In this document: one piece after another, positions 23,376 to 32,456 of the stretch
Numbering within the stretch: position 1 is the stretch's first letter
How the letters are laid out: every line of letters begins with the position of its first letter
Source: Schoenoplectus triqueter
Lineage: Eukaryota > Streptophyta > Magnoliopsida > Poales > Cyperaceae
DNA: 32,456 nt
Direction of reading: 5' to 3'
NCBI GenBank assembly: GCA_964058805.1
Contig: CAXKVV010001389.1
Coordinates: 1 to 32,456, forward strand
Notes under the pieces: model-generated
The model's database searches: none
What the model was told of the DNA's origin: nothing
What the model saw: only the letters and a program-made list of their open reading frames with translations
Position numbers and translations under genes: made by a program

Positions 23376-23740
23376 AGTCTACGCCATGCTAGCTTTCTCA
23401 GCAGTGCTCCCTGCTTGTGGCTGTCTACATGTACCGTTGCCTCCACGACCGACCCGACAACCTGCTAGCCGTCCTCCCTCCAAATAGTGTTCTTCTACAT
23501 CTCATTGTATCTTGTGGCATTCGCGCAAGGAGGAGATAACCATGAGGTCTGGCCTTTGGCGGCGATCATTTTGACCGGAATGACCTAAATGAATCCACTT
23601 CACATAGCTCATTCAACTGGTGGTATTTTTGCATGGCCGTCGGGATCAGTGTGGCGGTCGTGGTGCTGAGCTATGTGGAGGATGATGTCGGTTGGGGGCT
23701 CGAGTTCGGAATACCTTGCCTCATCATGGCTGATTATTTA
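23376..23740 (+). pseudogene. NRT1/PTR (NPF) transporter fragment, frameshifted
   Basis: Three pieces in different frames translate to consecutive parts of an NPF/POT transporter. The first, near 23385-23420, reads LAFSAVLPAC. The second, near 23475-23549, reads LQIVFFYISLYLVAFAQGG. The third, 23549 to about 23738, reads LAFGGDHFD, then SSFNWWYF, then VGWGLEFGIPCLIMA. The AFGxDxFD, FNWWYF and VGWGxxFGIP motifs are diagnostic of plant NPF proteins. The wording is closest to the NPF5-like group in my judgement. A one-base loss at about 23549 shifts the frame, and another shift lies between pieces one and two. Both ends of the gene are missing, so this is a dead fragment of roughly 110 residues. 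It begins only about 40 bp from the start codon of the oppositely oriented ARM frame. Confidence 0.8.
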
Positions 23741-24236
23741 TTTTTTACTAAGTGGTTAATTATTTTAATTCCTGTATAAATTCTATAGAATTGTATATAT
23801 CTATACTATATAATGTACAGCTTCAGTTGGCTTGTAGTTGTATAAAGGATGAAATTATTTTCGTTATTGTCTCATTATTAATTCAAATTTATTATTGTTA
23901 AATATTTTTTTCTTACATATTTAGTGTCCTCATCATACTGTGCTGGTAACTCTTAAGTCTCTAATCACAGTTAATGAGTTGAAATCATCATAATTTTGTT
24001 ATGTCACTATTTCATCTGGAATTGGAAGAATGATCTTGTACGATTCTCTAAAAAAACCAAGAAGAAGGAAGAAAGAAAGGAAATGTAAGACAAAAGTGAA
24101 GGGATCCTTGATGATGGGTTATTTTGTCGATTTTGACAATGATATTTTAAATTTTTTATAAAAATTAAAAAATATATATAGTTATATTTTTACTTATAGA
24201 TCAACAATGTCTTAAATTTATGTATTTTAGTTATTA
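23741..24236. other. AT-rich intergenic DNA, no feature seen
   Basis: This is unique AT-rich sequence between the NPF fragment and the Helitron. I see no long open frame, no structural RNA and no clear terminal repeats. Confidence 0.6.
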
Positions 24237-24705
24237 CTAGCTATATACCCACGCGTTGCAGCAGAATTTTCTATTTAAACATTAAAATATTATAAGATAA
24301 AAAATTCACATTTATCTAATATTAAATTATAAATTCACCAAATTATAGAGAAAACATATAATAAAGACTATATTTAATCTTGGATGAGATTTTTGCACAA
24401 TATGAGTTAATGATTCATGATTTTTATGGAAAGAAAAGTAAATTATTCTAACATATATTATCACCATTAATTCCTTACCAAATATGCACAAAGTTGCTAA
24501 ATAAAAAATAAAAATTATGAAAATAATAGTATATAAGGGAAAGAAATGGAGAGAAAGAGGGGATCAATGGACGCGATCACATACGTGCGATCAACCAACA
24601 ATAAATATTATCCGTCTAATTGAGGGATAAAATGGGTATAATAAAAATTTACAATGACAAAAAATGGACCCTCCAATTCTTAGATGCTTTATATAATAGT
24701 ATAGA
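24237..24705 (-). mobile_element. Non-autonomous Helitron, 469 bp
   Basis: Read on the minus strand, the element starts at 24705 with TCTATACTATTATATAAAGC, a typical plant Helitron 5' end. It finishes at 24237 with CAACGCGTGGGTATATAGCTAG, in which the GCGTGGG-type half-stem is followed by a terminal CTAG (CTRR class). The base before the 5' TC is A and the base after CTAG is T, the expected A|T insertion site with no target duplication. The 3' hairpin is imperfect because the left arm (CTGCTGC) has lost several pairs, so the copy is probably old. No Rep/helicase coding sequence is present. Confidence 0.75.
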
Positions 24706-27700
24706 TTTGATGGTTCAATCAGAAACTATTAAAAATTTACATAATTTATAATTATTATAATTTAATGATATTTGATACAGCGTTATAAAAAATGGATGTT
24801 AAGATCGATTAGTCGGACGATCAATCATAATCAATAGGTAAACTGTTACATATTATAATCGGACAATAATTTTTTTTATACTACACGTTGGTACATGTTT
24901 AAGTCATATTTTCTTTCATCCAACTATGTGTTTTTATGATCAGAGACTTCACAAATTTTAATTAGATAATATTTTTTACTCAATTATACATTTAGGAAAT
25001 TATAAGATATTTCAAAATGACTGAAAAGTATGAATTCGAATATTTAATCTATGTTTGTTATTTCTACAATAACAATCAACACACAAAATATTAATTTTTT
25101 ATTCGAATAATTAATATTTTATATTAAATTATGAACACCAAATTATTAGTAAAAATCCGATTAATCAGTTTGCATAATGATTGATTATTTAATGATATTC
25201 TATCAATCTATTAAGCACATTTTGTTCAGTCTATTAAGCACATTTCATTATTTACAACACTGATTTATAGACCATCAAACAATAATTAAATTATATAAAA
25301 TTTAAAACACTAGATAAAGAATATATTTCCATTTTTTTCTTTTTAAGTTTTTTTTTATTTATTTATTTGAAGTATCATTTGTCATAAGAGTGATCCCTCC
25401 CAAAGCAAAAATCCACCAAAGAAACATAAATGGCTGGTGGAACCTTGCTGTCGTGGTCCATACTCGAATTATCCATTTACAAATAGGAGAAAACATTTGC
25501 AAGCAAAAGCAACCTTATGTGAATCTCTCTCTTCTTTTTCTTAAGTTCCAGATACTTCTCAAAATTATGTTCACCAAAAGTTTCTTCCTCTCTTTGTGAC
25601 CTTCTTCAAGTTGACGTTTGCGCACTTCAAAGAAAATACAATACTTCGGGCAACACTGAGAATGTCACAGAAAATCCAGATTAGCCAGCAAAGCACGCCT
25701 CATCATTTTTAAATCAAATTATCACAATTCCAGACACTCCCCACTTGGTACTTAAGATAGAGATATATGATGGCATCGTATACCTAATGGCTAATATCTT
25801 ATCTTATATGTATCTGCCATCTGGTAACTGGTAAGAGTAGGACCGTGAGAATAAAGTAACTTATTTCAGTGTTAGTTCGTATAATAAAATAATGACTTAA
25901 ATGATTAAGATCCGTCGATGGCATTTTCACATTCAGCCCCTCTATTTTCAAAGGAAAGCATGTTCTTAGTATTTTCTTTTTGAGATGGTTAGGTCTTTAG
26001 GTGTGCTGAAATATATTGACAGTCTTCAAATAAGATAACTTACGTCAACATTAACTAAATATATATTAATTAAATAAACCGCATACTAATTTTGGATCAG
26101 TACAAGTGTTTGTTTGCTGATAAAAATTCAATATATTCTATATATTAAGTTGCCTCATTGGCAAATGAGCATGTTTTGAATTGTGCACTTTATAGATAGG
26201 TCATCCAAGTCATAAAAAAAATCTGTAATTTTAATTTGTAGTTTAAAATTAAATATGCTTTGAGTCTCTTAATGTCAGTATGGTCTTTCTGTCTAGCGAA
26301 TTGTGCGCTTCTTATAATTAATTGTCTGAGCTTTTAAATAGTATCTTGTTATGAACATATTACTTTAAGAGTTTAAATTGATTTAATAGTTGTTTTTGAA
26401 ATTTTATTATCACTTTATCAGTGTGTTCGGATAAAAAAGGAAGAGACTCAAATTCCATCAACATTTTTTAAGAGCAGCGTAGCAACTTTAAATGACCCGC
26501 TATTGATAAATGATTGGGATCTTATGCCTAATGCATTTTGTTTTTTTGGTTTTAGTACAATGCATCATTTTCCATGGTAGTTGAAGATATTTCTTTAGAG
26601 ATTAACGATTTAATTTTAAGCGACAAACTTGAAGTGTTGATCTTGACAATTTTCGAGCCAAGCAATTATGTTCCTACTATGGATTTCGTTGGTGTCAAAA
26701 TAAACAGATAAAAAATAGTTAAAAATGGACATATCAAAATAATTTAGTTTTTCGATAATTTTGAACTTGTGAAAAATGAATTAAAAAACTATAAAATTGT
26801 AAAATCATCCTTTCAAATGTACCAAGACGAACGTATCAAACTCGATTATCATCTAAATACTAAATTTTGTCCGATGATGTTTTTAGCTAAAATTTTACTA
26901 ATTTTACTCAGTTGAACCTTTTATTTATTTTCAAATAAAATGAGCAAAAGCTACATGTGTCAATATTGTTTTGGCACAAATTTATCAATAAAGTGACAAG
27001 AACGCCAAAATTTTTGACAGGATGATAAATTGATAATTACGTGTTCAAGTTACCGTCCATATCAACAAGTTTGTTCTCCTGAGACAAAATATCAAGTGGT
27101 CATCACTGTTCTGGACCTATTTTGTGGGGCCATAAATACTTTTTTTTTTCTTTTTCTTGTTTTCGGGTCTTAAAACAGTACGGCGCGCTACTAGCTAGCT
27201 AGCTAGGCTAGAGATAATTGCATGGATAAGTAATATACCAATGTCACTATATCAAGTTATTAACCTTATTATCCATTTCTTTCTAAATATATAGAAGAAA
27301 AGAGGGTATTCTGAAATTTTAGGTGCCAACACACTCATATCACATGCATGAAAGCAACAAGTTATTAGGATTTCCGATTTCGGGTGTCTGGAAATAACAA
27401 GATAATTTTGTTTCAACAACTATAGGCGGTGTATCGTACGGAGCATTATATATATTTTACGGGACATGCGAGTGTTGACTTCGTACCCATATTTGGCATA
27501 AACAAATTTCTGACAAATAATAATATAATATCCTGAGGACTGCCCAAGTTACTGTTCATATGGATAAACTCATAAACATAAATTATGTTCCATCGAACAG
27601 TGCTTTTGTTCCTAGATTTTGAATAAACCGAACGGTGCTTTTATCAATGCTAAGAGAAACTGTAAATATTAATATTTCCCACCACTGCAATCATGACAAT

Positions 27701-27906
27701 GCAACCAAATGGTCTTAGCAATTTGCAAGAGTAGCTCAAGAAATATTACTGGGTGTGGGTGTTCAATTTTATGTCGCATGATACTATAAATAAATCAATT
27801 TTATTGGTATATATATATTATTTTCTTATTTTTTAAAAGAATCTGATAAATTATAACTGCACACATATTGTATCATGGATTTAGAGATCAATCATGCATA
27901 TTTAAA
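24706..27906. other. AT-rich intergenic DNA with no recognisable gene
   Basis: About 3.2 kb of AT-rich sequence. I found no protein-family motif, no tRNA and no LTR pair. Small items: a 15-bp direct repeat CTATTAAGCACATTT at 25208-25222 and 25231-25245; a short AGCT repeat at about 27192-27206; and a less AT-rich block at about 25385-25720 whose open frames match nothing I know. Confidence 0.55.
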
Positions 27907-28568
27907 AGTGGATTAATATTATACTTATCCTTCAACTCTTTTTTATTTTATTATTTATCGATCAACTCTTTAATATATCATATTTATCAATAAACTTATT
28001 AAATCCTTTCATTTATATTATATTAACCACGTACTCTTTAACAAATTTAATATATTTTTAAACTGTTTCATATTTATCCATGAATTAAAATATATTTTTG
28101 TACATCCAATGATTATCTAAAATATCTTATATACTTTTTAACTCTTTATTTTTTTATATTTTGTTCGTAAAATTAAATTTATTTAAATTTTATTTGGTAG
28201 GAATTATTTTTTTTTACCATTTAAAACTATAACAAATAGGTCATGTCGGATTGGGCCAAGAAAAATAATTAAATAATATCTACCTAAATTGATTTAAATA
28301 AAAATAATTTTATAAATAAATATAAAAATTTAATGAAAAAATTTATTGGGTATATTAAAAAAATTCAATGATTATTACATATGGATAATATAAAAATTCA
28401 CTAGTATATATTTTAAAGTTTATAGATAAACATAAAAGAAATTAAAATTTTAAGGATATATAAGTATGATTGGAACAAAAGAATTGACGGATAAATATGA
28501 TATATTAAAAAGTTGATGAGTAAATATGAAACTATAAGAAAAGTCAAAAAATAAATATTATAGTGACT
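27907..28568. mobile_element. MITE-like element with long degenerate inverted repeats
   Basis: The two ends of this roughly 660-bp AT-rich block are inverted copies of each other. The clearest arm is 27961-27988 against the reverse complement of 28490-28517, with 27 of 28 bases matching (core TTTAATATATCATATTTATC). Outward the similarity continues less well to about 27907 (AGTGGATTAATATT) and 28568 (reverse complement AGTCACTATAATATT). Further degenerate copies of a TCATATTTATC motif lie inside. It has no coding capacity. I could not identify a clear target-site duplication, so exact ends and superfamily are uncertain; a Mutator-like MITE is one possibility. Confidence 0.6.
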
Positions 28569-28622
28569 CTTAATACGAAGGTTATAAGGACATTAATATT
28601 TTTCATAATTATTTTCCCTTGA

Positions 28623-28695
28623 CACGAAATACATATATTAAAGTAAAATCTTCAGAGAAGTCAGTTATTATTGGTGCTGGACAATTTTCATATAT

Positions 28696-28730
<35 letters not shown>

Positions 28731-28826
28731 CACGAAATACATATAATACATATATCAAAATAAGATCTTTAAAGAAGCCAGTTATGATCGGTGCTGGATA
28801 ATTTCCATATATATATACATATATAT
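28623..28826. repeat. 108-bp tandem duplication with (TA)n tract
   Basis: Unit 1 (28623-28730) and unit 2 (28731-28826) both start CACGAAATACATATA. They share a middle reading about AAGTCAGTTAT in unit 1 and AAGCCAGTTAT in unit 2, then GGTGCTGGA. Both end in an alternating TA tract, long in unit 1 (about 28690-28730) and shorter in unit 2. The copies differ at scattered bases and by a short insertion (ATACATAT) in unit 2. Confidence 0.8.
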
Positions 28827-28888
28827 CTCAACATATTAAAAAAAATCATCTCATAATGCAGAATTGGTTCCTGTTTCAGTAATTAAAA

Positions 28889-28903
28889 GTTTATATTAAT
28901 AAA
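28889..28903 (+). promoter_or_regulatory. Candidate TATA region of the RMR-type gene
   Basis: The sequence TTTATATTAATAAAA lies about 80-90 bp upstream of a CT-rich leader tract and fits a plant TATA-type promoter. The transcription start would be near 28920-28935. There is no direct evidence; the surrounding DNA is AT-rich, so the match is weak on its own. Confidence 0.35.
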
Positions 28904-28977
28904 ACTGGAAAATTCTAGTGACATCGAATCAAGGATGGATATGCTCGTATCCGGGACCTGAAACCCCACCTCCCAAA

Positions 28978-29022
28978 CCGCTTCTTCTTCTTCTTCTTCA
29001 CCTCCCTCTCTCTCTCTCTCTG
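28978..29022 (+). promoter_or_regulatory. CT-rich leader tract (CTT)n (CT)n
   Basis: A pyrimidine-only run made of CTT and then CT repeats lies directly before the first ATG of the transcript. CT-rich microsatellites are typical of plant 5' leaders close to the transcription start. Confidence 0.55.
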
Positions 29023-29268
29023 ATGGTCATGGAAGCTGATGTTTCAATTCTCTGTCTACTCTTCGGAGCTCCTCTTTCAATTCCAGGTATTTTCTGTCAA
29101 TGCTCATACTTTTTATGCTTAAAGTTCTCCGAATTTCATCCTAAATTATCTTTTTCTGCGTATTTTTTTCTTCCCCGTTACGAAAGATCTTACCTTTTTT
29201 TTTCTAACACGATGCTCTCAGTTGCAGAATTGGAAGGCTTATCATCCAATATACTCGTTCATTATTGA
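29023..29268 (+). other. Upstream ORF in the RMR 5' leader, spanning a probable intron
   Basis: ATG at 29023 (with a second in-frame ATG at 29029) opens a frame that ends at TGA 29266-29268, 89 bp before the main start codon. The probable leader intron 29087-29227 is 141 bp, a multiple of three. The uORF therefore stays open whether the intron is spliced (34 residues) or retained (81 residues). A uORF of this kind could lower translation of the main frame; its peptide resembles nothing I know. Confidence 0.5.
29087..29227 (+). other. Probable 5' UTR intron
   Basis: The donor is TTCCAG|GTATTT. The acceptor is CTCTCAGTTGCAG|AATTGG, preceded by a T-rich tract and a CTAAC branch-point-like sequence near 29200. 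The sequence changes from CT-rich leader to T-rich intron-like DNA at the donor. A cDNA would be needed to prove it. Confidence 0.55.
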
Positions 29269-29357
29269 AGATTTGCGGATATTTTGAAGCTGAATCTAAA
29301 TTAAGTTTGCTTGTAACAAGCAGAGAATTTGGTTTCTGGGTTTGGAAAGGGGCGTTA

Positions 29358-32162
29358 ATGGCTTTCTTGAAGGTAAAAGGAGGTTTTGGTGAGTGGCGTC
29401 GTCAGATTCTCTTGATATATCTATTCTTAATAGTGGATTTGGTTTCTTCCAATGTGGTGCTAATGGGGAACAACCTCACTTTATTGTTTGATGATGTTGA
29501 AGCAATATTTTGTGAGTGATCTCAATTTCCATTTTTTTTATTTATTTTACAATTTTTTGTGGCTCGATTAGTTTAGCATAGTGCATTGTAACTTCAGTTC
29601 CTCACTAAAATTCCTTTTAAATAATTTGTTTTACTATCTGACTCAAGCTATATTGCTAGAAGCATCAAATGTTATCCCTTCAACTGTAATGGTTTTTTTC
29701 ATTTTTTATACCCCAAATAAACCAAACCACTGCTTTCAGCCTTATCCATCCAAATGCTGAGAAATACATATGAAGTACAATTCAGGTTTTATGGGGAAAA
29801 AATGAAGTGTGAAGTTGGGGCGAGTAATATATAATATATCTAGTTCACACTTTGTCAATATGCCACCAGCTTGTCTGGCTCGCTCATGCTGATAGCATTT
29901 GTTTCCAGTTATTTCCTTCTCTCGGTTTATTTATAATATTGATTTTGATATTTGACAGCCCCTGCAATGAAAGGGTCAGGTATATGTGGCTCAATTCAAA
30001 TAGCGGATCCTTTAGATGGATGCAATAAGTTAACAAATGAAGCACCAAAAGTCCATGGTCAGGTTCTCCCATTTGCCCTTTTAATCAGGGGAAATTGTAC
30101 ATTCGATCAAAAGGTCAGGAATGCCCAAGATGCAGGATATAAGGCTGCCATAGTATATGACAATGAAGATGATGGTTCTTTAGTCTCAAGTAATCCCTTT
30201 CTTTTCCTTTCCTCATTTTTTTTGCATGAATCACACATATGTTCTACAGTCTAGATGTGCTGCTCTTGGTTATTTTTTTAATATGGTTCTTTAATATTTT
30301 AAAGAGTCTCTTACTTCATAAGAAAATGGTGTTGCTTGCAAATTTAATGGGTTTCAGAATGGTTCTCTCCTTTTAGCTGTGATTAAGACTACCAGACATG
30401 AATCTCTATGCAAAATGCACTTCTATCTTATTCTTATGCACAGTACAAAAATTTACAGTGGCAGGTAGTTCTGCTGGTATACACATATACTCTGTATTTG
30501 TCTCCAAGTACTCTGGTGAAACCCTTTCTCGGTATGCTAATCGGTCTGACGTTGAAATCTGGATCATACCAACATTTGAAAACTCGGCATGGTCAATCTT
30601 GGCAATCTCCTTCATCTCCCTTCTTGCAATGTCAGCTGTCTTAGCGACCTGCTTCTTTGTCAGGAGGCACAGGATAAGGAGGGAGAGGCCAGGGAGGGAC
30701 CCAGACGTTAGAGAATTTCATGGCATGAGCAGTCAGATGGTGAAATCCATGCCGAGTGTGGCTTTTACGGTGGTCTCAGAAGAGAATTGTACTGCCAGTA
30801 CCTGCACCATTTGTCTCGAGGATTATTGTGTGGGGGATAAATTGAGGATTTTACCATGCCGCCATAGTAAGTACTTGATTCTTTTTCCTTGCATTGCAAG
30901 GAGTTCTATCTTTATTCTTCATTTTTTTTTAAATTTCAAATTAAAGAGTCCTGCAGTTCTATTTTGCGCGACAGTTGACATCTTTCAATGATACGTTCCA
31001 TATTCCTTGTGTTGACTCGCTTCCTACTTGTTTTCATTTCGTAATTCATAAAATTCTGAAGTTATAATTGGGTTAACTTTCTTAAATGACATAGGAATTT
31101 ATGCCTTGAACCTTAGTTTTGTCAGGATAAAGAATTCCTTTTTTTGGGAATTAGATGCAAGTATTACCACTCATGATAAGTCTTGTGTGTCTATTAGCAA
31201 ACAGTTATGAATAGTACTCCAGCGCAACCACTAACAACAGGAGAGAAAAAGGAGGCACAGTAAAGGAATTGGATGTTCTCTCACTAAGCTGTGCTGATAG
31301 CCTGATATGGTCCAGGGGAAACTTGACTACCTTTTACTAATTTTTATTATGATTTATTATATGCACTATAGTATAATTGTTTTAATCCAAGTACCATTGT
31401 TCATTTAAATTAGTTCTTATTCTTCTCACAAACATGTCATTGTGTAAAGATGAAAAAAATAATCTGGAAACTAAATAAATTCTAATTTTGTAAATATTCC
31501 TTTTCACAGAATTTCATGCAATATGCGTAGATATGTGGCTTACCTCTTGGCGAACTTTCTGTCCAGTTTGTAAGCGTGATGCAATGGATGACTCGTCATT
31601 TCCCCCTCCAACCGAGTCTACCCCTCTCCTGTCCTCCCCATCCCGATCATTCTTCTCCCACCACTCTTCCTCTCACTCCATTCAAATTGCCCGGTCCCCT
31701 CATTCCCAATCCATCTCCCGCACATACACCCCTATTTCTACGCCTTCTCAAAACCCTAACCCCCTGCCTAGACATAATTCTCCTTCACCTTTTAACTCAT
31801 ACCATGGGACCTGCCACCATCAGTCTCCTCCAATTTCCATCAGTAGAAGCTATGCAAATTTCCATGGCATGTCGAGCTCCCAAAGCTACGCTGACTTTCG
31901 AGCCATGCCATCATTTCACTCATATCGTGGGGTGAATGCATCATCCCTTCACCTTGCCTCTCCTCACTCTTTGGGGTTTGTGCCTTCATCATCACCAATG
32001 AACAATCACTATGCATCCCCATATAATGTCCCTGGGTCGAGCATTAGCTCCTCAGGGTATCTTGTCGGGTCGTCGGGTCTACCTCAGTCATATCTAAGGT
32101 ACGTCGAGTCTGGCACAAGCCTGTCTGGGATGGCATCAGCACAGTCATTGCCAGGATGTTGA
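29358..32162 (+). CDS. PA-TM-RING (RMR-type) vacuolar sorting receptor / RING-H2 protein
   Basis: Four coding exons are 29358..29511, 29959..30189, 30459..30866 and 31510..32162, with GT-AG introns (GTGAGT, GTAATC and GTAAGT donors) all in phase 1. The joined frame is 481 residues. Residues 1-31 form a signal peptide with hydrophobic core [16 protein letters not shown] domain follows at about residues 52-165, with GSGICGS and the IRGNCTFD and [12 protein letters not shown] motifs. One membrane span lies at about 172-196. A RING-H2 finger uses C244, C247, C262, H264, H267, C270, C282 and C285. A long Ser/Pro-rich cytosolic tail occupies about 288-481. RMR proteins sort storage proteins to the vacuole through the lumenal PA domain, and some act as E3 ligases. 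N-glycosylation sequons include N39 and N156. ATG 29358 was chosen because it places the signal peptide at the N-terminus. All RING ligands are present. Closest to the Arabidopsis RMR family in architecture; the exact orthologue is not determined. Confidence 0.93.
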
Positions 32163-32456
32163 GTGGTTCATTTTCAAGGAACTGAAGCATTTTCGTGAAA
32201 ACTTTTCCCAGGAGACTTAAGACCTGTTCTCTGTACATTACAAAACATGAACAAATATCTAGAAAGGTGATGTGTTGAATTTCAGTGTGTTATGGGTGTT
32301 AATGCCGGATTGCATTAAAAAAATGATGAATGGTTTCAAAACTCTGTTATGAATTAATGACTAAAATTTCTGATCTAGGTGAGTTGATATTCTCGGGCTG
32401 ATTATTCAATTGGATCCCGGTCCTGAGTGTATGTAATGCACAGCGTGGTTGAGTAG
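32163..32456 (+). other. 3' UTR and downstream flank of the RMR-type gene
   Basis: AT-rich sequence after the TGA. Candidate near-upstream polyadenylation signals are the A-rich stretch GCATTAAAAAAATGATGAAT near 32313 and ATGAATTAATGACTAAAA near 32350. No other feature is seen before the window ends. Confidence 0.4.

Noticed and set aside
25390..25599. A 69-codon plus-strand frame in the intergenic region, and a 33-codon minus-strand frame in the same block
   Set aside because: Neither has a recognisable motif, splice context or codon pattern. They are too short to support without transcript data.
26128..26170. A Helitron-like start TCTATATATTAAG
   Set aside because: The preceding base is T, not A, and no matching CTRR hairpin end was found nearby.
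30398..30991. A long single frame in the RMR gene read as a separate 197-residue protein
   Set aside because: It is exon 3 plus flanking intron sequence; the GT-AG sites at 30458/30459 and 30866/30867 join it in phase to neighbouring exons.
31840..32238. Minus-strand frames over the last RMR exon
   Set aside because: They are antisense shadows of the Ser/Pro-rich tail coding sequence.

Overview
The window looks like nuclear DNA of a flowering plant. The protein-coding genes are split by GT-AG introns in AT-rich DNA. They encode plant families: an F-box/kelch-type protein, a plant ARM-repeat protein and a PA-TM-RING (RMR-type) protein. A broken piece of an NRT1/PTR (NPF) transporter gene and plant-style Helitron ends are also present. 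The sequence does not let me choose a species, or firmly a eudicot or monocot.

Region 1 (1..19750) is one AT-rich satellite array, cut by the left edge of the window. The monomer is about 182 bp. Eighteen diverged monomers form a higher-order repeat (HOR) of 3286-3287 bp. It is present as five complete, nearly identical copies and one partial copy (to about 18663). A decayed but collinear tail of monomers 4 to 10 follows (18664..19750). No gene is present in the array.

Region 2 (19751..23740) is a compact gene cluster beginning about 300 bp beyond the last satellite base. On the minus strand are a two-exon F-box gene (20058..21539) and, upstream of it, an ARM-repeat reading frame (21985..23343) that stops abruptly in the middle of a repeat. 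Just beyond the ARM start, on the plus strand, lies a frameshifted NPF transporter fragment (about 23376..23740). The ARM frame is therefore sandwiched between sequences foreign to it, which suggests rearrangement near the satellite edge.

Region 3 (23741..28900) is about 5 kb of AT-rich intergenic DNA. It holds a 469-bp non-autonomous Helitron (24237..24705, minus), a roughly 660-bp MITE-like inverted-repeat element (about 27907..28568) and a 108-bp-period tandem duplication with a (TA)n tract (28623..28826).

Region 4 (28880..32456) is a complete plus-strand RMR-type gene. It has a CT-rich 5' UTR, a probable 5' UTR intron, an upstream ORF and four coding exons that join cleanly into a 481-residue protein: signal peptide, PA domain, one membrane span, RING-H2 and a Ser/Pro-rich tail. 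The genes show no sign of acting in a common pathway. The main interest is the satellite: its 18-monomer architecture, its homogenisation subgroups and its sharp, decaying edge against genes.
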